This document shows, piece after piece, positions 1 to 7,307 of a stretch of 9,482 bases of DNA (position 1 is the stretch's first letter; every line of letters starts with the position of its first letter). The translations under genes were made by a program, and so were the position numbers. Under the pieces are notes generated by a model, which was given only the letters and a program-made list of their open reading frames with translations, ran no database searches and was not told where the DNA came from. Origin of the DNA: Candidatus Rifleibacteriota bacterium (GTDB lineage Bacteria; Riflebacteria; Ozemobacteria; Ozemobacterales; Ozemobacteraceae); contig JAKQKW010000323.1 in the NCBI GenBank assembly GCA_029560455.1, positions 1 to 9,482 of the forward strand, read 5' to 3'.

Positions 1-3000
1 GGGTAAAACGGTTATAAAGGTGGCACTGCCCAGCGGGGGTGAGACTTTAAGATTTACAAGATCAAGATTTCCGCCATTGAAAAAGTTAACTTTTTTTACT
101 ACGGTAGTCTGCCCCTGCGACCAGTTATCAAGATCTATGAATTGATCTGAAATAACTATCTTTTTTGCGCTCGGAACAACTGCTTTAACAGTGAAAAGAC
201 TGACTGGCTCGGTAAAATCGCGATTGCTGTTTCCGTTCAGGTCTTCATAGACACTCATGGCGGCAGCATAACTACCGGAAGCCTGATTGTAAGGTATTGC
301 CAAAAGCCCATTTACAACGATTTTGTCAGAAACGGGTATTGAAAAATTCGAAGGATCGATCGCAAGATTGGCCTTTGAAATATAATTGTTCCACTGGTTT
401 TTCATGTCAGCCAATGTCCATTTGACGTTCGAGAGAGGGTAATTCCCGCTGTTGACCACGTCAAAATATAGAATTGAACCTGTATCTCCCGGAAGGATGG
501 TTCCGAAATCTATTGTCGCACTGCCGATCGTTATGCCTCGACGATAAATGAAAATTGAGTTTGAAAGCGCCTTGTTTGAATTGACCGCAGCCCCCGTGTT
601 TGCATCAAAACCTGCTGCTGAATTGGCAAGTTGTGCCGTCATCGAAAAGCTGCCAACAGTTGTCGTATCTGCAGTTGCTTCGAATGTCCAGTTGAAAACG
701 CCGGGTAAAGCCGGTGGAATAGAAGCAATTGCCGGCAGGGGGCCCTGAATTTTAACTGCATTCCCGGTGCTTGCCGCTGTTTTCTGCAATTCTGCCGGTG
801 TCGTCGAAGCAATCGTTGAGCCCGCAGTCTGAGTGTTTGTGGCCACAAGAGTGGCCGAGAATGTTTCGCCAACAAAAAGCGAGGTTGGCGACAGGGTCAG
901 TCCTGTCTGCAGATTGCCGGGGTTCTGTACGTCAAAATACTGGTAACCGACCAGCGTTCCTTCGGTATTGTAAGTGCCGCCAACATCTATGCTGACTCGC
1001 CATCTTTGCCTGAGGGTCGAACCAAGACCCGGGTCAAGTATGTAAGAGCTGTCGCAAATACCGTATGCGCCAGAATTCAGGGTTGGAGACGTAAATACTC
1101 TCGCACCACCTGTTGGAGAGTTGTTATAAAATCTCACGCGATACTGGGTGTTGAGTGGAAGATTTATAAAGCGGGCGTACACAGTCTGGCCAACATTGAA
1201 GGCATATTGTTCTGGATTGTAAGAAGAAACTGCCGCACAGATACCGGCCACTGCCTGGATGGTCCAGGCCCCTGCTCCGCCCGTTATTCCGAAAATTGAA
1301 ACTGGATTGTTCGCATCATAAGCCCTGAAAGAGCCACCAACTGCAACGTTACCAGCTGCGGAATCAATCGCGACATCGACGGTAAAAACCATATCGACAG
1401 TTGCGCCACCACCTGCAAGAACAAATGGGAAGGTCGCCGGCGGGTTGATCTTCTGATTATGAGTTCCGAGACTGAAGGTCAATGACGCCGCCTCTACAAC
1501 TGCGTCAGCTTGTCCGTTGTTGCGAATGCGCATGGTTACAGTCAGGTTCTGCTGGTTGCAGTAGACGTTGTTATATGCCTCAGTGATCGATACCACACTT
1601 AAGTTTGGCGGCGTCTGAATCGTGCAGATATTAGAAGTGTGAGTCGCAGCTGTGAGGAAAGCGTCTGAATTGCCATCGTAGCCATACACAGTACCTCGCA
1701 GTGTAAAGGTGCCAGCAGTGTCAGCCTGCAGCTGATAGCTGAATGTCGCAACGCCGTTACCAGAGACATCCTGCAAAGCAGGCACAGGGCCGACAATAAA
1801 TGTCGCATCGCCACCTGCTCCCCCCTTGAGAAGAGTTCCCGGGTAGGCTGTTTTAAACAATGCCCCGCCGTTGTTGATTATTGTCGCCGATGCATTGAAC
1901 TGCTGACCGACAGAAACCTTTGTGGGCAGAGAAACTATAATAGAGGGGTTTGCAGGGCTGACGATCTGAAAAATGTTCTCGCAGGCAATATGGGTGTTGA
2001 GCGGGTTAGTAACCTTAACACGCCAGTTGCCCATATTGGCTGGATTGTTGTCGATCGCGATCTGGTGTGAGATAGTTCCTGAGGCATCGCTGGTTTTTGG
2101 TGGTGCAGTTACGGCGAACTCGCTGCCATCTGGTTTGTACCACCTGATTGTATATTCTTTCAGAGGCGCAAGATCTTCTGACCGGCAAAAAACGTCGACC
2201 ACCCCGGCAGAGGGAAGGTTGAAACTTGCAGACTCAAAAAGCAACGCTGAGTCTTTGAATATTTTAACTTTTTCACCAATAATCAACCATTGCGTCGGAA
2301 AAAGAGCGTTGAATATTTCAAAATCATCGCTGGTATTACCGTCCCTGAATTTAACACTGGCATCGACATCTGACGTGCCGGTTGCAGAGTCGGCCGCAAC
2401 ACTGACCCAGTATTCAGCAATCTGTGAAAGCCCGCCGTAAACATCTATCGGAAATAGAGAATGCGGGACTTTTGCATCGTATGTCCCGAAAGAAAGCAAA
2501 ACTTCCGACGAATCCCAATAGGCAAGAGCCTCACCCATGTTTATAACTTTAAGAAATACCGGTATGGCGGATTGCCCGCGATAAACCGTATCTGAGGCGA
2601 CGACAGACTCAATTACCAGATTGGCAGGATTCTGAACTGTCCAGCTGTCGGTGATCTGGGCAGTAGTGTCGCTGACCAGCTTGTTACTCAGTTTATTTCG
2701 CCCCGATGCAGAGCCGTCAAGTGTTACAGGGCCGGAATCGCAATCGGTCTTGATAAAGACAGTGAAGGTTGCGATCATTGTTTCACCAGGCCCAACGAGA
2801 GTGTTCGGTGCCGGCTCGTTAAGAGTGATGTCATAGCCAGTTGAAATGCTAAGATCGGCATCATCAAAGTAGAACGGAGTACCGCCGGAATTTTTGATCA
2901 TCATTCTGACACGCACGGTCTGACCTTTGTTGACAGTTAAAGGAGTGGCATCAACCTGCTCGATCTCAAGCTCGGCTTTTTTTCTTACTTCCCAGGTATC

Positions 3001-5865
3001 AAGCACATCAGCCCCGTTGTCAGAAAACGTCTGCGCTCCGATGGTAGCAGTGGCCACTGCATCAAGAGTTGAGGTGCCTACCGGAGAATCTTCTGCCACA
3101 TTGACAGAAAAAATAAAATCGGCCTGACCGCCGGCCGCAATTGAATGCGGCATGCTTACGGGTGAAACCAGGGTGTATGTATAAGACCCCAGAGACAAAA
3201 GCGGGGTTATTGTGGCAACACTGACAGGATTCAACGGGTCATAGTTCTTAACGGTAACTGTGACAGGAATATTCTCCTGGCCCTGAGTCACTCCTTCGGG
3301 TGTATCAGCCACGACACTGACGATCTCAAAACCTCGGCACCTGAATTCCACCCGGTTTAGAACCGGGTTGTCACCAGCCGCATCTTTTATAAACACACAG
3401 CGATATTGAATATATCTCTGCTTTTCCTGAGTCAGAAGCGACTGATTGCCGTTACCCGTAACGTTCTGAGCAACAAGACTCCAGCTAGTCCAGCTTCCGT
3501 CGGGCTCAGGCGTCGAGCCTGTGCGAACGTAAAAATGTACACGCCCGCCACCGGCGGTGACTTCGTAGTATATCCTCTGCCATTCAGGGGTAGAGATGCG
3601 ACTGTCAAAAACGTGGGAGTCAAAATGACCACCCCAGCGCCAGGTTGTGCCGCCAGGAATGGCCGAAGCATCTTCAACGGTGCCCAGAGCGGCAGAAACC
3701 GCATTTTTATACTGAAAAAATGAGGTCGGGGTCATGGTATTACCCTCAATCAGCGGGGTAGACCAGAGATAGTCAGTGCCGTTGTTGGCACTTATGCCGA
3801 CGGTGTGATGCGGCGGTACGTTTACCGGGTTATCGTATGCCTCTTTGGTCCAGAGGCCGTCATAGGAAAGGTAATCGTAACGATGTGCAATATCACCGTA
3901 TTGATAAAGGAAAGTCTGAAACTGATAAATATTATCAAGCAAACCATATCTGTTAGCACGCCAGTAAAAACCCTGTCGTGCATCCGGGTCACCAAGACTT
4001 TTCTGGAGAGTGTAGAAGCCGATATTCTGAGGTTGAGTATCAGTTTCTCGAACCGAAGTATCCTGCCAGAGTGCCGAAATCATACTGCGGTTTGCATCAG
4101 TCTCGATAAAGTCTGTCCAGGTGTTGGTATACTGCGTATATCCACCAGCTGTATGAGCTTCACCGGTAAGAATCCCTTTAATACCAACATACCAGTTGGT
4201 TCTGGTTTCAGCAAAATACGGAAAAGCCCAGGGCAGCGTCACCCATGTTCCTCCCCTGTCATACCAGTCGCCGACAGTTACTGTAAGTCTTGTCCATGAA
4301 GACAATGCATCACCCTCAATACCAGCAGGAAGTAACTTGCGCGAGTAATATCTTGTCCATTCTCTTTGTGAGGTTTCGTTAGTACTGCTGACAAAACCAG
4401 GCTCAAAATAGTTGGTGCTGCCGGCCCCCCAGAAAGCCCAGTAGGTCTTGCTTGAATTTTTGGGAAGGTTGGCAATTATAGTGGCGGTACATTGCCCGGC
4501 TGCATAAGCAAACACCTTGCACGGAACCTCGTTTCCCCATTCATCGGCAATTCTTAGCTGCTGTTGCGCGCCAGCCAGATTGCCTGCGAAGCCGGTTCCG
4601 CCAACTGTAATTTCGACCGGAGCATTGATGCGTGACTCTATGCCTGGCTCAGTAAGGATAATTGGGGCGCGGTATCGCCTGAGAACCCCATCGGCAAAAG
4701 GAGTGCTGTAGACACTGCCGGTCGGGTTGACCTCGGTATTTACTCTTGCAAGGGCGTTATTAAAATATGTACTGGAAGCCACATCAATGAGGTCACGTTC
4801 AGTAACAAGGCGAAATCCCCTTGAAGAACAGGTAGAAGTTCCGTAGCCATTAAGATTTCCGGTGGTATCCTGAACCTTGACCGTAACATAATAGTCCTGA
4901 CCTGGCTGAAGTGAAACACCGGCAAACGTATGCTCGGTTGCATGGCCCACATCGATAAAATCAACGATATTGGCTTCGCCTTTGACCGTCGACAGGCCAA
5001 CAAAGGTTTTAACGATTTCATTTTCGTAGATTGGCCAGCGAGCCCTGACAACTTGCTCGTTCTTATAAATCTGGCAATCTTTCGTGGCGCCGGCAACAGG
5101 GTGAAACCCGACTACCTCCCCGGACCAGGAGGTAGTATACATGCTGTTCTGATCATTAACAGCGTAGTAATAGACCGTACCCGGCACAGCGGTAGTGTCT
5201 GTCCAGGAAAGGCTGGTAGTATTGCCAACCGGTGTATATGGCCCACCACGGGTATTGCTCCGGCCAATATTGTAACGAATAAGGGTTGTGCTGCCGTTAT
5301 TGCCGCCATCGACCCAGGAAATCTGGTTTCCGGCGGCGGTAGTTTTGAGTTTAACCTGCCCTGGCGCTAATGGGCCTGGAATCCAGACCTGATAGACTCT
5401 CAGATAAGAGTTCCCGCCGGCAGCATTCCGATTGGCATGAAGGCGTATATAATGAGGGCCAGCGAGACCGCTCACATCGAGAACATCGGTTCGCATGCCA
5501 AAGCCGCGTTGTCGCTCATATCTACGATTAAAAACCGTTTGAGCGCCATTTTGATCGGTCGATGCTACAATATACGAGCGCACATCGGTGTCATTGCCGC
5601 CTTCGTTCAGCCACTTAACGTGGATATAGTCGACATTTGTCAGGTTGACCTGGTTGGTTGTGACATAGGTTCTGCGCGCATTATTCTGGGTTGCATATAG
5701 ATAAAGATGGTCAGATTCTTTGCTCTGCCCACCGGTTCCATTGGTTGAGCCAGCCTGCCAGGCAAAATTTTCTGTCCCGTAGTCGTAAAGAAAAAGTTGC
5801 CCGCTGACGGGCGACAAGAAGCAACAAAACAGCAATGCCAAAAAAAACGCTCTCTTAAGTTTCAC
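1..5865 (-). CDS. Giant exported modular protein with Fn3, DUF2341-like and CARDB-like repeats (C-terminus outside window)
   Basis: I translated this minus-strand frame codon by codon from the GTG at 5865-5863 to position 1 and found 1955 codons with no stop. The gene is partial at its 3' end. Residues 1-22 are a Sec signal peptide (basic MKLKR, hydrophobic core, cleavage near SPVSG/Q) with no lipobox. Residues 23-163 are a beta-rich lectin-like domain. Fn3-like domains lie at about 168-253 (ISWVDG, SWTDTTAVPGTVYYYAV) and 258-350. A DUF2341-like domain covers about 398-490 (LRIADEWGNEVP ... TYWAFWG). Residues about 535-665 resemble the 'FPFYG ... iApfWdDL ... FQ..LY..GdI' fold (ISALWQD, FQTFLYQYGDI). 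Residues about 680-845 form a beta domain ending YIQYRCVF...NPVLNRVEF. From 846 onward CARDB/Ig-like repeats begin near 846, 964, 1081, 1306, 1420, 1650, 1775 and 1898, with two inserted domains. Likely role: cell-surface or extracellular scaffold or adhesin. No enzyme motif was recognised. The frame is certain; domain names come from pattern memory, not a search. Confidence 0.93.
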   Translation of the reverse strand, partial: MKLKRAFFLALLFCCFLSPVSGQLFLYDYGTENFAWQAGSTNGTGGQSKESDHLYLYATQNNARRTYVTTNQVNLTNVDYIHVKWLNEGGNDTDVRSYIVASTDQNGAQTVFNRRYERQRGFGMRTDVLDVSGLAGPHYIRLHANRNAAGGNSYLRVYQVWIPGPLAPGQVKLKTTAAGNQISWVDGGNNGSTTLIRYNIGRSNTRGGPYTPVGNTTSLSWTDTTAVPGTVYYYAVNDQNSMYTTSWSGEVVGFHPVAGATKDCQIYKNEQVVRARWPIYENEIVKTFVGLSTVKGEANIVDFIDVGHATEHTFAGVSLQPGQDYYVTVKVQDTTGNLNGYGTSTCSSRGFRLVTERDLIDVASSTYFNNALARVNTEVNPTGSVYSTPFADGVLRRYRAPIILTEPGIESRINAPVEITVGGTGFAGNLAGAQQQLRIADEWGNEVPCKVFAYAAGQCTATIIANLPKNSSKTYWAFWGAGSTNYFEPGFVSSTNETSQREWTRYYSRKLLPAGIEGDALSSWTRLTVTVGDWYDRGGTWVTLPWAFPYFAETRTNWYVGIKGILTGEAHTAGGYTQYTNTWTDFIETDANRSMISALWQDTSVRETDTQPQNIGFYTLQKSLGDPDARQGFYWRANRYGLLDNIYQFQTFLYQYGDIAHRYDYLSYDGLWTKEAYDNPVNVPPHHTVGISANNGTDYLWSTPLIEGNTMTPTSFFQYKNAVSAALGTVEDASAIPGGTTWRWGGHFDSHVFDSRISTPEWQRIYYEVTAGGGRVHFYVRTGSTPEPDGSWTSWSLVAQNVTGNGNQSLLTQEKQRYIQYRCVFIKDAAGDNPVLNRVEFRCRGFEIVSVVADTPEGVTQGQENIPVTVTVKNYDPLNPVSVATITPLLSLGSYTYTLVSPVSMPHSIAAGGQADFIFSVNVAEDSPVGTSTLDAVATATIGAQTFSDNGADVLDTWEVRKKAELEIEQVDATPLTVNKGQTVRVRMMIKNSGGTPFYFDDADLSISTGYDITLNEPAPNTLVGPGETMIATFTVFIKTDCDSGPVTLDGSASGRNKLSNKLVSDTTAQITDSWTVQNPANLVIESVVASDTVYRGQSAIPVFLKVINMGEALAYWDSSEVLLSFGTYDAKVPHSLFPIDVYGGLSQIAEYWVSVAADSATGTSDVDASVKFRDGNTSDDFEIFNALFPTQWLIIGEKVKIFKDSALLFESASFNLPSAGVVDVFCRSEDLAPLKEYTIRWYKPDGSEFAVTAPPKTSDASGTISHQIAIDNNPANMGNWRVKVTNPLNTHIACENIFQIVSPANPSIIVSLPTKVSVGQQFNASATIINNGGALFKTAYPGTLLKGGAGGDATFIVGPVPALQDVSGNGVATFSYQLQADTAGTFTLRGTVYGYDGNSDAFLTAATHTSNICTIQTPPNLSVVSITEAYNNVYCNQQNLTVTMRIRNNGQADAVVEAASLTFSLGTHNQKINPPATFPFVLAGGGATVDMVFTVDVAIDSAAGNVAVGGSFRAYDANNPVSIFGITGGAGAWTIQAVAGICAAVSSYNPEQYAFNVGQTVYARFINLPLNTQYRVRFYNNSPTGGARVFTSPTLNSGAYGICDSSYILDPGLGSTLRQRWRVSIDVGGTYNTEGTLVGYQYFDVQNPGNLQTGLTLSPTSLFVGETFSATLVATNTQTAGSTIASTTPAELQKTAASTGNAVKIQGPLPAIASIPPALPGVFNWTFEATADTTTVGSFSMTAQLANSAAGFDANTGAAVNSNKALSNSIFIYRRGITIGSATIDFGTILPGDTGSILYFDVVNSGNYPLSNVKWTLADMKNQWNNYISKANLAIDPSNFSIPVSDKIVVNGLLAIPYNQASGSYAAAMSVYEDLNGNSNRDFTEPVSLFTVKAVVPSAKKIVISDQFIDLDNWSQGQTTVVKKVNFFNGGNLDLVNLKVSPPLGSATFITVLP
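208..243 (-). other. EF-hand-like calcium-binding loop encoded in the giant protein (residues 1875-1886)
   Basis: The twelve residues DLNGNSNRDFTE place D, N, N, N, D and E at loop positions 1, 3, 5, 7, 9 and 12, as in EF-hand and related DxDxDG calcium loops. Position 6, usually Gly, is Ser. It follows the strand SYAAAMSVYE and precedes SLFTVKAVV, so it sits in a loop of a beta domain rather than in a helical EF-hand pair. Calcium binding is inferred from the motif only. Confidence 0.5.
544..1257 (-). repeat. Second copy of a duplicated two-domain module in the giant protein (residues about 1537-1774)
   Basis: This segment encodes an inserted domain of about 110 residues followed by a CARDB-like domain. 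The insert has VYARFINLPLNTQYRVRFY, then RWRVSIDVGG and YFDVQNPGN. It matches in order and spacing the copy at 1618-2298, which has VFCRSEDLAPLKEYTIRWY, then NWRVKVTN and IFQIVSPANP. The following domains also align (LSPTSLFVGETFSATL against VSLPTKVSVGQQFNASA). Identity is low, so this is an old duplication visible in protein rather than DNA. Confidence 0.6.
1618..2298 (-). repeat. First copy of the duplicated two-domain module in the giant protein (residues about 1190-1416)
   Basis: An inserted domain (about 1190-1303) is followed by a CARDB-like domain (about 1304-1416). The insert reads like a short 'force/voltage of the situation' beta domain: a Y-T-I-R-W-Y strand, then a W-R-V-K-V strand just before the next CARDB-like unit. 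The partner copy is at 544-1257. Boundaries are approximate because they are set by eye. Confidence 0.6.
3350..3368. repeat. Perfect 8-bp inverted repeat with 3-nt loop inside the giant gene
   Basis: ACCCGGTT (3350-3357) and AACCGGGT (3361-3368) are exact reverse complements around TAG. In the minus-strand mRNA it would form a compact GC-rich hairpin over the codons for NPVLNRV, at the junction between the beta domain and the CARDB-like array. No T-run follows on either strand, so it is not an intrinsic terminator. It may be chance codon choice. Confidence 0.6.
5111..5136. repeat. Perfect 9-bp inverted repeat with 8-nt loop inside the giant gene
   Basis: ACTACCTCC (5111-5119) and GGAGGTAGT (5128-5136) are exact reverse complements around CCGGACCA. 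They overlap the codons for the last strand of the first Fn3-like domain (TTSWSGEVV). The arms contain a GGAGG sequence on both strands. No terminator-like T-run follows. The function, if any, is unknown. Confidence 0.6.
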
Positions 5866-5872
5866 GTTACTA

Positions 5873-5876
5873 CTCC
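5873..5876 (-). promoter_or_regulatory. Ribosome binding site fixing the GTG start of the giant protein
   Basis: On the minus strand GGAG sits 7 nt upstream of the GTG at 5865-5863. The nearby upstream ATG (overlapping this site) is followed at once by GAG and TAG, so it cannot start the frame. The GTG also places a well-formed signal peptide at the N-terminus, which supports this start. Confidence 0.8.
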
Positions 5877-6070
5877 ATTGTCAGGCCAGTTGAGCCAGAA
5901 ACAGAAAAAATCTGCCACTATGAGTCAACTGACAAAGGAGAAAAGCCCTGTGACACCTGTATATTATGCTTTTTCAGTCACAAACGAAGCTTGTTACCCC
6001 GCCAAATTTCCCTATCTGCTGAAATAGTATCGCGAAATAACATTTTTTGCAAATTCTATGTACTTTAGCT

Positions 6071-6100
6071 TTGCGCAGATGCACAGTTTTGCGTTAAAAT
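6071..6100 (+). promoter_or_regulatory. Possible sigma70-type promoter for the MetX-like operon
   Basis: TAAAAT (6095-6100) matches the -10 consensus at five of six positions. TTGCGC (6071-6076) matches the -35 consensus at three positions with an 18-bp spacer. Transcription would start near 6107, leaving a short leader of about 30 nt before the ATG at 6140. The -35 is poor, so this is a candidate only. Confidence 0.3.
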
Positions 6101-6139
6101 ACGCAGCAAGATCGAAGGTTTGCGAAGGGAAAATCGCGG

Positions 6140-7255
6140 ATGCTGACAGAAAAAATCAGGTTTGATGCGGGCAAATACACTTTTTTGCATTGCAAAAAAA
6201 CTATTCCGGTGAGCTTTGGTTATGAAACTTACGGCAGGCTAAACAAGAGCAAAGATAACGCTGTTCTCGTCTGCCACTATTTTACCGGCACCAGCCATGC
6301 GGCCGGCCGATATAACGAAAGCGACCCGGCACCAGGCTGGTGGGACAGCCTGATCGGCCCCGGCAAAACCATCGACACCGACAAATATTTCGTCGTCTGC
6401 TCAGACAGTATCAGTAACATCAACTTCAACAGCCCGACCGTTATCACCACCGGGCCGGCGTCGATCGACCCCGAAACCGGCAAACCATACGGCATGAATT
6501 TTCCGATTTTTACGCTCGATGACGTGGTCATGCTGCAGCGGCGTCTGATCGACCATCTCGGCGTCAAAAAACTGCGTTTCGTGCTCGGGCCATCAATGGG
6601 CGGCCTGCAGTCATATCTCTGGGCCAAATATTTTCCGGAAATGGTCGAGCGCGTCATCGCCGTCGTCGCCACACCGATGGTGCGCCCGGCATGCCTGATG
6701 GTTCCAAATCAGCTTGGTATCGAAGCGATAATGCTCGACGAAAAATGGCAGAATGGCAATTATTACGGCAGTGAACCACCACACCGCGGCCTGCTGCTTG
6801 CGTTCAAAATGCTGCTGACCGCGACCCGCACCGATCACTGGTCGCACACCAACTTCGGTCGCAAGTTCCTTGACCCGGCATTCATAACCAGCGACAACCC
6901 GTATATCAGCTTCAAGGGGCGCTTCCTTGTCGAAGAGGGTATTGAACAATCGGTTCTGGCCCGCATGCAGTTTTTCGACCCGAACGCCTACGTCTATATC
7001 GCCAAGGCAAATGGTCTGTTCGACCTCTGTCAGCCAGGCGAAACGCTGGCTCAGGCTCTCGGCAAACTCAAACTGCCGGTGCGCATGATCATCGACGAAT
7101 CGGATCTGATGTTTACGACCGAACAGGCGGAAGAGGCCCGGCCGCTGCTTTCTGACTGCGATATCAGCTACTATAACAGCCGCAACGGGCATCTCTCATG
7201 TATTTTTGAAACCGGGTATCTGGCCGAACCCATGAAACGGTATATTAACGAATAA
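6140..7255 (+). CDS. Divergent homoserine O-acetyltransferase (MetX)-like alpha/beta-hydrolase
   Basis: This cytoplasmic protein of 371 residues has the usual MetX length and block order. Visible blocks are AVLVCHYFTGTSHAAG (41-56), GWWDSLIGPGKTIDTDKYFVV (66-86), TGPASIDPETGKPYG (104-118), the nucleophile elbow GPSMGG with Ser152, KWQNGNYY (202-209), FFDPNAYVYIAKANGLFDL (278-296), the likely acid Asp322 in DESDLMF, and the likely base His351 in NGHLSCIFE. Family MetX enzymes move an acetyl (sometimes succinyl) group from acyl-CoA to homoserine in methionine synthesis. Several MetX consensus positions differ as I recall them: the cysteine/glycine-rich stretch before TGP, an Ile at 194 where an Arg is usual, and GHLSCIF instead of GHDAFL. 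The substrate is therefore uncertain; another acyltransferase or an esterase is possible. AAGGGA at 6125-6130 lies 9 nt before the ATG. It is first in a probable three-gene operon. Confidence 0.85.
   Translation: MLTEKIRFDAGKYTFLHCKKTIPVSFGYETYGRLNKSKDNAVLVCHYFTGTSHAAGRYNESDPAPGWWDSLIGPGKTIDTDKYFVVCSDSISNINFNSPTVITTGPASIDPETGKPYGMNFPIFTLDDVVMLQRRLIDHLGVKKLRFVLGPSMGGLQSYLWAKYFPEMVERVIAVVATPMVRPACLMVPNQLGIEAIMLDEKWQNGNYYGSEPPHRGLLLAFKMLLTATRTDHWSHTNFGRKFLDPAFITSDNPYISFKGRFLVEEGIEQSVLARMQFFDPNAYVYIAKANGLFDLCQPGETLAQALGKLKLPVRMIIDESDLMFTTEQAEEARPLLSDCDISYYNSRNGHLSCIFETGYLAEPMKRYINE
6181..6199. repeat. 19-bp palindrome TTTTTTGCA-T-TGCAAAAAA near the start of the MetX-like gene
   Basis: The 9-bp arms are exact reverse complements around a single T, within codons 14-20. 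The same 9-mer TTTTTTGCA also occurs upstream at 6043-6051, in the putative promoter region. This could be an operator or a weak mRNA hairpin near the start, but A/T runs make chance matches more likely here. Confidence 0.5.
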
Positions 7256-7307
7256 ATGCGCTCCAATGTTTATTGCGCCCTGACAGCCCGAAAAATGGAG
7301 AGGTAAA

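Larger units (their letters stand above)
5866..6139. other. Divergent intergenic region between the giant gene and the enzyme operon
   Basis: This 274-bp stretch lies between two divergent starts and should carry promoters for both sides. The part from 6028 to 6110 is AT-rich with several T-runs and holds the best promoter candidate for the plus-strand genes. Toward the giant gene, an AT-rich -10-like TAATAT (minus strand, 5961-5966) is present, but I see no good -35 partner. A 7-bp inverted repeat (CAGTTGA 5887-5893, TCAACTG 5925-5931) has a long 31-nt gap and is weak. No RNA gene or riboswitch was recognised. Confidence 0.6.

Noticed and set aside
1..3330. Tandem DNA repeats expected under the CARDB-like array
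   Set aside because: The repetition is visible in protein pattern only. I saw no near-identical DNA copies, so there is no tandem DNA repeat to annotate.
548..5700. Many plus-strand ORFs of 60-164 codons across the left part (for example 1973-2440, 3805-4299, 4930-5370)
   Set aside because: They are all antisense to the continuous 1955-codon frame, lack ribosome sites and domain motifs, and have atypical composition. They are shadows.
5797..6027. 76-codon plus-strand ORF from an ATG at 5797
   Set aside because: Its first third is antisense to the giant protein's signal peptide and start codon, with low-complexity content. Only the short GTG-started end was kept as a weak finding.
6611..7192. 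193-codon minus-strand ORF
   Set aside because: It lies wholly antisense to the MetX-like gene, whose motifs are clear. Its length is explained by the codon bias of that gene.
7256..7278. AATAAA/TTTATT pairing after the MetX-like gene, considered as a terminator
   Set aside because: Only about six weak A-T pairs with a large loop and no T-run; it does not separate the two genes.
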